64,000 nt of DNA from a bacterium (GTDB lineage Bacteria > Oederibacteriota > CAKKQC01). Position numbers and translations under genes: made by a program. The notes under the pieces were generated by a model, which saw nothing but the letters and a program-made list of their open reading frames with translations, ran no database searches and was not told the origin of the DNA. Where the stretch lies: contig CAKKQC010000007.1 in NCBI GenBank assembly GCA_919901855.1, positions 23,517-87,516 on the forward strand, given 5' to 3'. Each line of letters opens with the position of its first letter. Positions within the stretch are counted from its first letter, which is position 1. Positions 21,831 through 30,167 of this stretch are shown one piece after another.

Positions 21831-21835
21831 GGTCC

Positions 21836-22876
21836 CTACCGGATGCGGACCGGGGCGTTACACTCCGCGCTGGCGTAGATCGCGTCCAGGATCTCCATCA
21901 CCGTGGCGCCCTGCTCGCCGGTGGCGATGTGCGGCTGGCCCGTCGCCAGGCACTCGATGAAGTGGCCCATGGCGCCGCCGGGGACGGCCTTCGCGGCCTT
22001 CGGTTTCACGGTCTCGACGCGGCCCTTGCGCTCGAGGTACAGCTCGCCCTCGAACTCGTAGGTGCCGTGCAGGTTGCGCTGGACCAGTCCGCCCTTCGTA
22101 CCCAGCAGGCGGGTCTCCATCAGCTCGGCTTCCGGCAGGTTCGCGGCCCAGGACGCCTCGATTTCGAGCATCGCCCCGTTCGTGAACTTGACCAGCCCCA
22201 CGGCCAGGTCCTCGACGTCGAACCTCTTGCCGGTCCGCTTCGCGATCGGCCTCGCGATATGGTCGTACGTGCTGCCCATCACCCACGCCGGCCGGGGATA
22301 GCCCATGAGCCAGAGCGCGAGGTCGAGCCGGTGGACGCCGAGGTCGATCAGCGGTCCGCCGCCAGACAGCGCCTTGATTCCGAACCATCCGCCGAACCCC
22401 GGCATGCCGCGGCTCCGGTGCCAGACGGACCGGGCGAAGTAGACGTCGCCGAGCACGCCGGTGTCCACGTGGCGCTTCAGCGACTGCGCGGCCTCGGTGA
22501 ACCGGTATGAGAAGTTGATCATGATCCGGCGCCGGGCCTTCTTCGCCGCCGCCAGCATCTCGCGGGCCTCGCGGGCGTTCATGGCCATCGGCTTCTCGCA
22601 GAGGACATGGGCGCCGGCCTTGAGCGCGGCGATCGTCAGCGGCTTGTGGAACTTGTTGGGGGTGGCGATGGAGACGACGTCGAGCCGTTCGCGCGCCAGC
22701 ATGGTCTCGGCCGATGTGTACCGGACGGGAACGTGGAACCGGTTCCCGATCTCCTCGAGCCGGTTGGGATCCGTGTCCGCGATGGCGACGACCTGCGCCC
22801 TGGGATGCGCCTGATACCCCTGGATGTGATGCCTGCCCATGCCCAGCCCGATGACGCCGACGCGGAACTGTTTCAT
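21836..22876 (-). CDS. Gfo/Idh/MocA-family oxidoreductase
   Basis: A 346-residue protein with the N-terminal dinucleotide fold FRVGVIGLGMGRHHI, the family Lys motif CEKPMAMN, and GGGPLIDLGVHRLDLALW, which supplies the usual Asp/His pair. These enzymes oxidise or reduce sugars, inositols or sugar nucleotides with NAD(P). GGAGG precedes the ATG at 22876. It shares a 48-bp divergent promoter region with the spermidine-synthase-like gene and leads the nitrilase-family gene. A second, distinct family member is at 61423-62487. Confidence 0.88.
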   Translation of the reverse strand: MKQFRVGVIGLGMGRHHIQGYQAHPRAQVVAIADTDPNRLEEIGNRFHVPVRYTSAETMLARERLDVVSIATPNKFHKPLTIAALKAGAHVLCEKPMAMNAREAREMLAAAKKARRRIMINFSYRFTEAAQSLKRHVDTGVLGDVYFARSVWHRSRGMPGFGGWFGIKALSGGGPLIDLGVHRLDLALWLMGYPRPAWVMGSTYDHIARPIAKRTGKRFDVEDLAVGLVKFTNGAMLEIEASWAANLPEAELMETRLLGTKGGLVQRNLHGTYEFEGELYLERKGRVETVKPKAAKAVPGGAMGHFIECLATGQPHIATGEQGATVMEILDAIYASAECNAPVRIR

Positions 22877-22909
22877 GTGCGGGAAGCCTCCTTGACCGTG
22901 TGGTGCCGA

Positions 22910-22918
22910 GTATCATAC
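22910..22918. promoter_or_regulatory. GTATCATAC bidirectional -10 core
   Basis: This 9-mer contains TATCAT on the plus strand, eight bases before ATG 22925, and TATGAT on the minus strand, facing the Gfo/Idh gene at 22876. It is the reverse complement of the core at 4759-4767. The plus-strand gene lacks a Shine-Dalgarno and would be almost leaderless; the minus-strand gene has GGAGG. Confidence 0.45.
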
Positions 22919-22924
22919 ACGGCG

Positions 22925-25402
22925 ATGGATTCCGGCAAGACCGGTCGCAATCTGGGCCTCCTCTTTGCCGCCTCCGGGCTGACCGCGCTCGTCTATCAGC
23001 TCGTGTGGACGCGATGGGCCGGGCTGATCCTGGGGCATTTCGCGCCGGCCGCCGCGGTCGTGATCGCGACGTGGATGGGCGGGATGGCGGCGGGCAACTG
23101 GATGTTCGGGCGCACGGCGGCCGGGCTCTCCGCCGCCGGGGCGCTGCGGCTCTATGCGATCCTCGAGGGCGCGCTGGCCGCGGCGGCCGCCGTCTCGCCC
23201 TGGATCTTCCGGGGGGCCGGAGCGCTCTACCCGGCGCTCGCGGGGGGGTGGCCGGCCCGCGCGGCCTGGTGCGCGGTCCTCGTCTTCCCGCCGACGGTAC
23301 TCATGGGCGGGACCCTCCCCGCCATGGTGCAGGCCGCGGGCGCGTCCGGTCCCGCGTCGCTTGCCCGGCTCTACGCGCTCAACACCGCCGGGGCGGCGGC
23401 GGGCGTGCTGCTGGCCGCGTTCGCGCTGATGCCCGTGGTCGGAATCCGGACGACACTGTGGCTGGCGTGCCTGCTGAACGCGGCCGTGGCCTGGTGCGCC
23501 TGGCGGCTGGCGGCTCGTGCCGGTGGGGCGGCGGCGCCCGGGTCCGGCCGGGATGAGGCCCGGCCGGCGGGAGTCCGCGGGCCGTACATGCTCGCCGCCT
23601 GCTCGGGCTTTCTCGCGCTCGGGTTCGAGGTGGCGCTCACGCGGCTCGTCACGCTCACGATCACGCTGACTTCCGTGTACGGGTTCGCCGTCGTCCTCGC
23701 CGCGTTCCTGCTGGGGCTGGCCGGGGGGGCCTGGCTGGTCCGGGTGCGTCCGCCGAAGCCGGCGGAAACCCCGGTCGCGTTCGCGGCCGCGCTGGCGGTC
23801 GCGTGGGGATGGGCGCTCGCGGCGTCGTGCTGGGACCTGCTGCCGCGCCTGCTCCTTGGGACATGGGAGGCGCACGGCGGGTTCGGGTCGCGCATGGTCT
23901 TGGACGCCGGCGTCACCCTCCTCGTGCTCCTGCCCCTGCCCGCCGCGTTCGGATACGCCCTGCCCGCGCTCGCGGCCGCCCCGGGGTTCGCGGGCGTGGC
24001 CGCCGTCGGCGCCCTGTTCGCGGCGAACACGGCCGGGGCGATCGGGGGAGCGCTCGTCGTGGGTTTCCTCGCGCTTCCGGGGATTGGCCTCGCGCGGACG
24101 ATCCAGGCGCTGGGCGTCCTTTCGCTCCTGGTCGCCGGTGCCGCGGTGTGGGCGGCCCGGCCGCGCGCGCGGACGTGGGTGCCGTTCGCCCTCGCCGGGC
24201 TACTGGCGCTCAACGGGGTCGTCCCCGAACCGGATCCCGTCACGATGGACGCCGGGCTCGCCCTGCGTCCCCGCCGGGACATCCTCGAGGAGGCGAAGGC
24301 CGGCCGGGCGGCCGTAGTTTACCAGCGGGACGGGTTCTCGGGCCGGGTGAGCGTTCTCACGGATGGACCGGGCTCCCTGGTCTTCTCGATCGACGGCGCG
24401 CCGAACGCATCGACCTCGCCCGAGGACATGCTGACGCAGATGGCGCTCGCGTACCTCCCCGCGGTCACCGTGGACGCGCCGCGCCGGGCCCTCGTCATCG
24501 GGCTGGGGGCGGGCATTACGGCCGGCAGCCTGTCGCTGTATCCGGGCGTCGGCGAGGTCCAGGTCGCCGAGATCGAGCCGGTGCAGGCCGGGGTGGCGGC
24601 CCTGTTCCGCGGGTTCAACCACGCCGTCCTGGAGCGCCCGAACGTCCGGGTCCGGTTCGACGACGCGCGGCACCTGCTCCTCACGGAACGGGGGACCTTC
24701 GACGTCATCAGCAGCGATCCGGCGGACCTGTTCGTCGGCGGAATGGTCAACCTCTACACGCTCGAGTTCTACCGGCTCGTCCGGGCTCGGCTGGCGCCCG
24801 GCGGCGCTTTCGTCCAGTGGATCCACGCCTACCACCTGGACGGTGACGATCTGCGCGGGGCCCTGCGGACGGCGCTCGAGGTCTTCCCGCACGCGGGGCT
24901 TTGGGTGGAGCCGCACGGCGACCTGTTCCTGCTCGCGACCGACGGGCCGCTGCGGCTGGACCTCGAGGCCTGGGACCGCCGGCTCCGCGATCCGGCGGTC
25001 GCGGCCGACCTGGCGCGGGTGGGCGTCATCCCGGGGTCGAACCTCGCCGGCTACTTCCTCTGGGGCTCCGCCGACCTGGCCCGGTACGCGCGGGGGGGAA
25101 GGCTCTGCACTGACGCCGACCCGTTCCTCGAGTTCACGGCGCCGCGGCGGCCCTTCGCCCGCCGGGAGCAGAACCGGCTGGGACGGGAGGTCGCGTGCTA
25201 CGAGCCGCTCGATCCGGCGCCGCTCGTCCGGGAGACCGTGGCCGCCCGGGCCCGCCTCGCGCGGCTCGCGCTCAGCCATGGGTTCGTCGCCCGGGCGCGC
25301 GCCGAGTGCCGGCGGGCGCTCGAGCTGGCCCCGGGCCGCCGGGACCTCGTGGCGCAGATGGCGGCGATCGAGGCGGCGGCGCGCTCGTTCGGCGGTAACT
25401 AG
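22925..25402 (+). CDS. Membrane-fused polyamine aminopropyltransferase (spermidine synthase-like)
   Basis: An 825-residue protein. Roughly the first 480 residues are hydrophobic, with about a dozen membrane helices (for example LGLLFAASGLTALVYQLVW and VVIATWMGGMAAGNWMFG). The soluble C-terminal half has a SpeE-like Rossmann domain: VIGLGAGITAGSLSLYP, VAEIEP, and FDVISSDPADLF with the key Asp. Related membrane-fused spermidine synthases are known, but many lack proven activity. The last 60 residues are helical and TPR-like. ATG 22925 is chosen because the membrane domain starts at once and a TATCAT box is eight bases upstream. Function as a true spermidine synthase is inferred. Confidence 0.8.
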   Translation: MDSGKTGRNLGLLFAASGLTALVYQLVWTRWAGLILGHFAPAAAVVIATWMGGMAAGNWMFGRTAAGLSAAGALRLYAILEGALAAAAAVSPWIFRGAGALYPALAGGWPARAAWCAVLVFPPTVLMGGTLPAMVQAAGASGPASLARLYALNTAGAAAGVLLAAFALMPVVGIRTTLWLACLLNAAVAWCAWRLAARAGGAAAPGSGRDEARPAGVRGPYMLAACSGFLALGFEVALTRLVTLTITLTSVYGFAVVLAAFLLGLAGGAWLVRVRPPKPAETPVAFAAALAVAWGWALAASCWDLLPRLLLGTWEAHGGFGSRMVLDAGVTLLVLLPLPAAFGYALPALAAAPGFAGVAAVGALFAANTAGAIGGALVVGFLALPGIGLARTIQALGVLSLLVAGAAVWAARPRARTWVPFALAGLLALNGVVPEPDPVTMDAGLALRPRRDILEEAKAGRAAVVYQRDGFSGRVSVLTDGPGSLVFSIDGAPNASTSPEDMLTQMALAYLPAVTVDAPRRALVIGLGAGITAGSLSLYPGVGEVQVAEIEPVQAGVAALFRGFNHAVLERPNVRVRFDDARHLLLTERGTFDVISSDPADLFVGGMVNLYTLEFYRLVRARLAPGGAFVQWIHAYHLDGDDLRGALRTALEVFPHAGLWVEPHGDLFLLATDGPLRLDLEAWDRRLRDPAVAADLARVGVIPGSNLAGYFLWGSADLARYARGGRLCTDADPFLEFTAPRRPFARREQNRLGREVACYEPLDPAPLVRETVAARARLARLALSHGFVARARAECRRALELAPGRRDLVAQMAAIEAAARSFGGN

Positions 25403-25403
25403 A

Positions 25404-25426
25404 GGGGCCGCCCGGCGGGCGGCTCC
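25404..25426. terminator. Hairpin between convergent genes
   Basis: Ten base pairs (one G-U) close a 3-base loop: GGGGCCGCCC against GGGCGGCTCC. It fills the 28-bp gap between the stops of the spermidine-synthase-like gene and the SDR-ankyrin gene. There is no U-tract; it could act in both directions. Confidence 0.5.
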
Positions 25427-25430
25427 GGGG

Positions 25431-27680
25431 TCAGGGCAGGGTTCGGGATTCCGTCGCGGGAGTGTCGAGCGCCTCGCGGAGCAGGGCGATCGCGTCGAGC
25501 CCGGGGCCGAGGCGGACGCAGATCGCCGTGAATCCCGGCCGCCGGCCCGCGGCCAGCACGTGCGCCTCGCCGAGCGCCTTGACCGCCGCGTGCAGGGCCG
25601 CGGGACGCAGGGGCGTCAGCGCCGTGATCGGGGTCCCCCCCGGCCAGCCGCCGTACACGGCCGCGGTGCTGGCGTAGACGAACCGGCGGACGCCGGCCTG
25701 GCGGGCCGCCTCCAGCGCATGCCAGACGCCGGGGATGTCGTCGGCGAGGTACGCGTCGAAGCCCGCGTCCTCGGGCGCGCCGGCGAGATGGACGACGGCG
25801 TCGCAGCCGGCCGCCGCGCGGTCGAGGGCGGCGGAGTCGCCGGCGGGGGCCTCCACGATCTCCCAAAGCCCGGCGGCGCCCTCGATGAACGCGCGGCCGA
25901 GGGGGGTCGTGCCGCCCGTCACGAGCACCCGGCGGATCGGGAGGACGATTCCGGACGGAATAGCCTTCGTCGTCCACTTCGCCTCGAGTTCCTCGAGCAC
26001 CTGCACGGCCTCGGTCTCGTGCGACCAGCGGGCCCACTCCTTCGGGGTGGAGCCTTCCTCGGCGTCCGCGAGGTCCGGCCGGGCCCCCCCCGCCGCGAGG
26101 ACGCGGATGACGTCGACCTTGCCGCGCCACGCGGCCATGTGCATCGCGGTCTGGCCGTCGGCATCGCAGCCGTTGGGATCGGCGCCGCGCTCGAGCAGGA
26201 GGCGGACCAGCCCCGCGTGGCCCCGCCGGGCCGCGATGTGCAGGGCCGGGTCGCCGCGGCCCACGGGCGAGTCCGTCGGGCTGAGCGCGCGGGCCCGCGC
26301 GGGGTCCTCGTCCAGGAGCCGGCGCGCGAGCGGCTCGTCCCCGAGCGCGGCCGCGAGGAAGATATCCAGCGGACCGAGGCGCTCGGCCAGGGCGCGGGCG
26401 GCGACGGGACGGTCGATGAGCCACGAGAGCACCGGACGCTGGCGCCAGGGGTCCTTCGCCCGGGGGTCGGCGCCGTGGTCGAGGAGGAGGGCAACGGCCC
26501 CGGCGGAGGCGGCGAAGTGCAGGGCCGTGAACCCGGCCGTGTCCGTGGCCTTCGCCAGCGCGGGGTCCCGGTCGAGCAGGGCCTTCAGCGCGGCGTCGTC
26601 GCCGACTCCGGCGGCGGCGAAGACATCGAGCTCGCCGCCGCGCTCGAGCAGGCGGCGGGCGAGGTCCGCGTGGTCGTTGAACGCCGCGGCGTGGACCGGC
26701 GTGCGTCCGGTCCGGCCGCCGCGGACCCGGGGATCCGCGCCCGCGTCGAGCAGGAGGTCGGCAACCTCCCTCCGTCCGCGCATGGCCGCGTAGTGGAGGG
26801 GCGTCATGTCGCGCCCCTCCCATCCCCGCAGCCCCCCGCGGGCGTTCACGAGCCCGGGATCTCCGGCCAGCATGTCCCTGACGGTCTCGAGGTCGCCCGC
26901 TTCGCAGGCCTTGAGCATCGTTCGCGTGCGCTTGACGGTCTCGTCCGCGTCCCGCCGCCGGTAGACGACGTTCGCGTCCTCCTGCGGCGTGTAGCCGAGG
27001 TGGCGCGTGAGCGGCTCGAGGTCCTTGATCTTCGCGGCGTTCAAGCTGTAGGCCGGTACGACGGCGTAGGGAAGGGCGGGCGCGTCGATCGCGTGCCGGA
27101 TGGTCTCGCAGCAGTCGCGACCCGTGAGCGTGATCGGGTCGAACGTGCCTTCGTGGTCCTGCATCCACTCGCCGCGCTGGGGGGTGACGACGCCGCCGAA
27201 CCTCAAGCAGATCACGGAGAGTCCGCGGTCGCGGGAGTAGAGGAACCCCAGGTGCTCGGCGAAGACCTTGCTCGCCCCGTAGTTGTTGGTCGGCCGCGCG
27301 GGCATTTCCACGCTGACCTTCGTCCCCTCGGGCCAGCCGAACTCGGTCTGGACGGTCGAGGCGAGCACGACCCGCTTCACGCCCGCGCGGACGGCGGCCT
27401 CCAGCGCGTTATGGACGCCCACGATGTTGTTCGGGATGATGTGGCCCGCGTAGTCCCGGTGGGCGTTCGGGCGGGCGCCGAGATGGAGGATGGCGTCGCA
27501 GCCGCGCGCGGCGCTCGTGAGGGCCTCCAGGTCGGTGAGGTCGCCGACCACGGCGCCCTCTACGTGCGGCGTCGGCTTCCGGTCGAACCCGGCGAAGTCG
27601 TAGCGGTCCTTCGCCCAGTCGATGAACATCTGGCCGATGGCGCCGGCGGAGCCGGTGACGAGGACGCGCGTCCGGGCCAT
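25431..27680 (-). CDS. SDR - ankyrin repeats - SDR fusion protein
   Basis: A 749-residue protein with three parts. Residues 1-245 are a complete SDR resembling uronate dehydrogenases: TGSAGAIG, LHLGARPNAH, LASTVQTEFGWPEGTK and the catalytic Y134-K138 (NNYGASK). Residues about 255-565 are ankyrin-type repeats, for example TPLHYAAMRGRREVADLLLD and ALHIAARRGHAGLVRLLLE. Residues about 582-749 are a second SDR-like domain, VLVTGGTTPLG through STAAVYGGWPGG, in which the Tyr of YxxxK is His697 and the protein stops early, so it is probably inactive. ATG 27680 follows the lipoprotein gene by 5 bp. No signal peptide. The frame is unbroken across all three parts, so this is not simply two adjacent genes. 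Confidence 0.8.
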   Translation of the reverse strand: MARTRVLVTGSAGAIGQMFIDWAKDRYDFAGFDRKPTPHVEGAVVGDLTDLEALTSAARGCDAILHLGARPNAHRDYAGHIIPNNIVGVHNALEAAVRAGVKRVVLASTVQTEFGWPEGTKVSVEMPARPTNNYGASKVFAEHLGFLYSRDRGLSVICLRFGGVVTPQRGEWMQDHEGTFDPITLTGRDCCETIRHAIDAPALPYAVVPAYSLNAAKIKDLEPLTRHLGYTPQEDANVVYRRRDADETVKRTRTMLKACEAGDLETVRDMLAGDPGLVNARGGLRGWEGRDMTPLHYAAMRGRREVADLLLDAGADPRVRGGRTGRTPVHAAAFNDHADLARRLLERGGELDVFAAAGVGDDAALKALLDRDPALAKATDTAGFTALHFAASAGAVALLLDHGADPRAKDPWRQRPVLSWLIDRPVAARALAERLGPLDIFLAAALGDEPLARRLLDEDPARARALSPTDSPVGRGDPALHIAARRGHAGLVRLLLERGADPNGCDADGQTAMHMAAWRGKVDVIRVLAAGGARPDLADAEEGSTPKEWARWSHETEAVQVLEELEAKWTTKAIPSGIVLPIRRVLVTGGTTPLGRAFIEGAAGLWEIVEAPAGDSAALDRAAAGCDAVVHLAGAPEDAGFDAYLADDIPGVWHALEAARQAGVRRFVYASTAAVYGGWPGGTPITALTPLRPAALHAAVKALGEAHVLAAGRRPGFTAICVRLGPGLDAIALLREALDTPATESRTLP

Positions 27681-27685
27681 CGGCG

Positions 27686-28765
27686 TCAGGGCGCCGTGTA
27701 CAGGCGGCGGGCTTCCTGGCTGTGGATGAACCGGGGGTCCGCGATCGTGCGGGCGTAGTATTCCTTGAGGCTGGCCCAGCGGTCGAACCGGACGTCCGGC
27801 AGTCCGCCGGGGATCTGCGAGAACTTGAGGTTCCACCGGCTCCAGTCCACGACGATGATGCTGAGCCCCTTGATCTGGGGATGGGCGGCCGTCAGCTTGA
27901 ACAGCGCGTCGTACCAGCTCCGGGCCTCCTCGAGCGACTCCGGCCCCCGGACCGGGGCGGCCGTGTCCCCGTGGAACCACGGTGAGCACTCGGCGATGAG
28001 GGCGGGCTTGCGGCGAATCGCGGCGTCGTTCAGGAAGTCCATCGTCCGGGTGGCGGTCATGTGCTCCGTGAAGAAGAGGCTGAGGCCCCACCAGTCCACG
28101 TATTCGTCGCCGGGATCCCAGTCGTGGTAGTCGCGGTCGGCGAACCCCGCCGGCTCCGCGTGCCAGACCGTCGCAATGAGCCCTGGCGCGACCTCGCGCG
28201 CGAGCGTCGCGACCCGGCGGAAGGCCTGGACGTAGAGCTTCGGGTCGTACGGCGCCTCGTGCTGGTTGAACTCGTGTCCGATCCGAAGGAGGACGGGCCG
28301 GCCGGCCGCCTTCAACCCCTCGAAGAGCCGCCGCAGTTGGGCGTCCGCCTCCCCCGACGCGACCTGTCCCTGCAGGGGTTGGTCGAGGAAGTAGAGCCCG
28401 ATCTGGGCGATGAAGAACGGACGTTCCTTCACGAAGGCCGCGTACTTCGGCAGGAATGCGGACACCTGGTTCTCGAGCGGCGCGAGATAGAAGGAGATGA
28501 GCGCCGGCTGGTTCGGCATGACCGCCGAGATGTAGGTGTCGAGGTCGGTGAGATCGTTCACCGCCGCGGGGTCGTCCTGGTTCCACCAGCTCGAGAGCTG
28601 GCCCCACCCGTGCAGGACCCGCCCGAATGGCGGCTCGAGGAGGGGCGGGCGATAGGGCCCGGACCGGCCGGTCAAGGGGCCTTCCGCGCATCCGGCCAGG
28701 GTCACCGCGAGGACGAATGCGGGCCACCAGCAGGCGGACCGCGTCGGGGCCGGGATTGTGCGCAT
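27686..28765 (-). CDS. GH26-like glycoside hydrolase lipoprotein
   Basis: A 359-residue protein with a lipoprotein signal peptide ending in the lipobox LAGC (Cys26). The body is a TIM barrel with PVLLRIGHEFNQ (E165, candidate acid/base) and PALIAECSPWFHGD (E259, candidate nucleophile), the pattern of GH26 and related clan GH-A enzymes (beta-mannanases, beta-1,3-xylanases). It would be anchored to the membrane facing the periplasm or cell surface. A TAGAAT box ends six bases before the ATG at 28765, the spacing of a leaderless transcript. The SDR-ankyrin gene follows 5 bp downstream. Substrate is uncertain. Confidence 0.72.
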   Translation of the reverse strand: MRTIPAPTRSACWWPAFVLAVTLAGCAEGPLTGRSGPYRPPLLEPPFGRVLHGWGQLSSWWNQDDPAAVNDLTDLDTYISAVMPNQPALISFYLAPLENQVSAFLPKYAAFVKERPFFIAQIGLYFLDQPLQGQVASGEADAQLRRLFEGLKAAGRPVLLRIGHEFNQHEAPYDPKLYVQAFRRVATLAREVAPGLIATVWHAEPAGFADRDYHDWDPGDEYVDWWGLSLFFTEHMTATRTMDFLNDAAIRRKPALIAECSPWFHGDTAAPVRGPESLEEARSWYDALFKLTAAHPQIKGLSIIVVDWSRWNLKFSQIPGGLPDVRFDRWASLKEYYARTIADPRFIHSQEARRLYTAP

Positions 28766-28771
28766 TGAAAG

Positions 28772-28813
28772 ATTCTACTCAGTCGCCGCCTGCCTTGCCT
28801 CCCGTGCTACTAT
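28772..28813. promoter_or_regulatory. Divergent leaderless-type -10 boxes (TAGAAT minus, TACTAT plus)
   Basis: On the minus strand TAGAAT (28777-28772) ends six bases before ATG 28765. On the plus strand TACTAT (28808-28813) ends nine bases before ATG 28823. Neither start has a strong Shine-Dalgarno. No clear -35 was found for either. Confidence 0.45.
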
Positions 28814-28822
28814 GCGGAAACC

Positions 28823-29572
28823 ATGCCAAACATACAGATCGGACTTCAGCTCTATACCGTCAGGGATCTACTTCAGAAGGACTATGCCGGAACGATCCGC
28901 CAGGTGGCCAGGATCGGCTACGCCGGCGTCGAGGGCGGCTCCGGGCCGATGAGCCGTGAGGAGTTCGACAAACTCCTGAAGGAGCTCCACCTCCAGAACC
29001 CGTCCTCCGGCGGCGGAGTCGACGCGATCGAGAAGCAGGGCGACGCCCTGCTCAAGCCGCTGGCCGCGGCGGGGATCAAGTTCTTCATGGTCTCCTCCAA
29101 GCAGGAAAGCGCGGAGGCGTACAAGGCGTTCGCGAAGCGGCTGAACGGCGCGGGGAAGGCCTGCCAGGCCCATGGGATCACGTTCCAGTACCACAACCAC
29201 GCGGCCGAGTTCATGGACTTCGGGGGCAAGACCGGGTACGACGTCCTGATCGAGGAGACCGACCCCAAGCTGGTCTGGTTCCAGGTCGACGTGGGGTGGG
29301 TGAGCTGGGCCGGCAAGAACGGTCCCGAGCTCCTGCGCCGGCTCAAGGGCCGGATCCGGACGATCCACGTCAAGGATCACACGCCCGCGCCCGAGCCCGA
29401 CCGGAAGTTCACGGAGGTCGGCACCGGCGCGATGCCCCTGGCCGAGGTCGTCGTGGCGGCGAAGGAGATCGGGGTCGAGTGGGCCTTCGTCGAGCAGGAC
29501 TGGTGCGCGCGCCCCTCGATCGAGGCCGCCGAGATCAGCTTCAACAACCTGAAGAAGGCGCTGGGCGGCTGA
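28823..29572 (+). CDS. Sugar phosphate isomerase/epimerase (xylose isomerase-like TIM barrel)
   Basis: A 249-residue TIM-barrel protein beginning MPNIQIGLQLYTVRDLLQKD. Metal-ligand strands typical of the family are visible: FQYHNHAAEF, WFQVDVGWVSWAG, IRTIHVKDH and WAFVEQDW. Members isomerise or epimerise sugars, keto-sugars or inositol derivatives with a divalent metal. It is short but full length for the compact subgroup. No signal peptide, so cytoplasmic. It stands alone between the GH26-like operon (divergent) and a toxin-antitoxin module. Substrate not identifiable. Confidence 0.85.
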   Translation: MPNIQIGLQLYTVRDLLQKDYAGTIRQVARIGYAGVEGGSGPMSREEFDKLLKELHLQNPSSGGGVDAIEKQGDALLKPLAAAGIKFFMVSSKQESAEAYKAFAKRLNGAGKACQAHGITFQYHNHAAEFMDFGGKTGYDVLIEETDPKLVWFQVDVGWVSWAGKNGPELLRRLKGRIRTIHVKDHTPAPEPDRKFTEVGTGAMPLAEVVVAAKEIGVEWAFVEQDWCARPSIEAAEISFNNLKKALGG

Positions 29573-29640
29573 CCGGGAGGGATAGCTCACATCGCAGGCT
29601 TGGCGGCACTGCTGGTTCTCAAGTGGCGGAGAGTCGGTAG

Positions 29641-29925
29641 ATGTGCATCACATTCGAATGGGACGTGCGGAAGGCGGCGGGGAACCTTCTCAAGCACGGC
29701 GTCGCATTCGAAGAGGCCGCGACCGTGTTCGGCGATCCATTGTCTCTGACGATTCCGGACCCGCGCCACTCGAGTCCCGGCGAATCCCGGCATGTGATCA
29801 TGGGAGAGTCCGGAATGGGCCGACTCCTCGTCGTGGTACATTGGGACCGTGGGGACAGGATCAGGATCATCAGCGCGCGGATCGCGGCATCGCGGGAACG
29901 GAGGCAGTATGAAGCGGGCCGTTGA
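29641..29925 (+). CDS. brnT: BrnT-family ribonuclease toxin
   Basis: A 94-residue protein matching BrnT: FEWDVRKAAGNLLKHGVAFE at the N-terminus, then EEAATVFGDP, RHVIMGES, LLVVVHW and IRIISARIAASRERRQYE. BrnT is an RNase of the RelE/ParE-like fold whose expression arrests growth until bound by its antitoxin. GGAGAG precedes ATG 29641. The downstream antitoxin overlaps its last 17 bases. Confidence 0.9.
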   Translation: MCITFEWDVRKAAGNLLKHGVAFEEAATVFGDPLSLTIPDPRHSSPGESRHVIMGESGMGRLLVVVHWDRGDRIRIISARIAASRERRQYEAGR

Positions 29926-30106
29926 CCGGCGAACTGCCCGCGCTTACGATTTCACCGGCGGAGTCCGCGGCAAATACGCGGAGCGATACCGCCACGGAAC
30001 CAATCTGGTGCGCCTGGATCCGGATGTCAGGAAGGCTTTTCCCACGGACCAAGCCGTGAACATGGCGCTTCGAGTTCTGGCGTCCACAGGGCGCAGGAAT
30101 CCCTAG
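29909..30106 (+). CDS. Antitoxin partner of BrnT (not the classical BrnA type)
   Basis: A 65-residue protein from ATG 29909, with GGAGG just upstream inside the toxin gene. It reads as a YDFTGGVRGKYAERYRHGTN core followed by a DPDVRKAFPTDQAVNMALR helix pair, a form seen in small antitoxin-like proteins. It lacks the ISIRLD ribbon-helix-helix motif and the GKTRITIR strand usual in BrnA. The 17-bp overlap with the toxin gene supports a functional pair. Role as antitoxin is inferred from size, order and overlap. Confidence 0.65.
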   Translation: MKRAVDRRTARAYDFTGGVRGKYAERYRHGTNLVRLDPDVRKAFPTDQAVNMALRVLASTGRRNP

Positions 30107-30123
30107 CGCACATCGAGTCAAGT

Positions 30124-30167
30124 GAGCCGGGGGGGGGGGGTGTGTCCCGCCGCCCCGGCTCTGTTTT
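30124..30167 (+). terminator. Terminator with a 12-G tract in the stem/loop
   Basis: GAGCCGGGG (30124-30132) pairs with CCCCGGCTC (30153-30161) and is followed by TGTTTT, a plausible Rho-independent terminator for the toxin module. The loop side carries an uninterrupted run of 12 G (30129-30140), which can slide in the stem. The T-run touches the stop codon of the convergent gene. Confidence 0.65.

Noticed and set aside
27678..28727. Upstream extension of the SDR-ankyrin protein to about 1100 residues
   Set aside because: The added part overlaps the GH26-like lipoprotein in another frame and is Arg/Pro-rich without a domain; the SDR motif starts right after ATG 27680.
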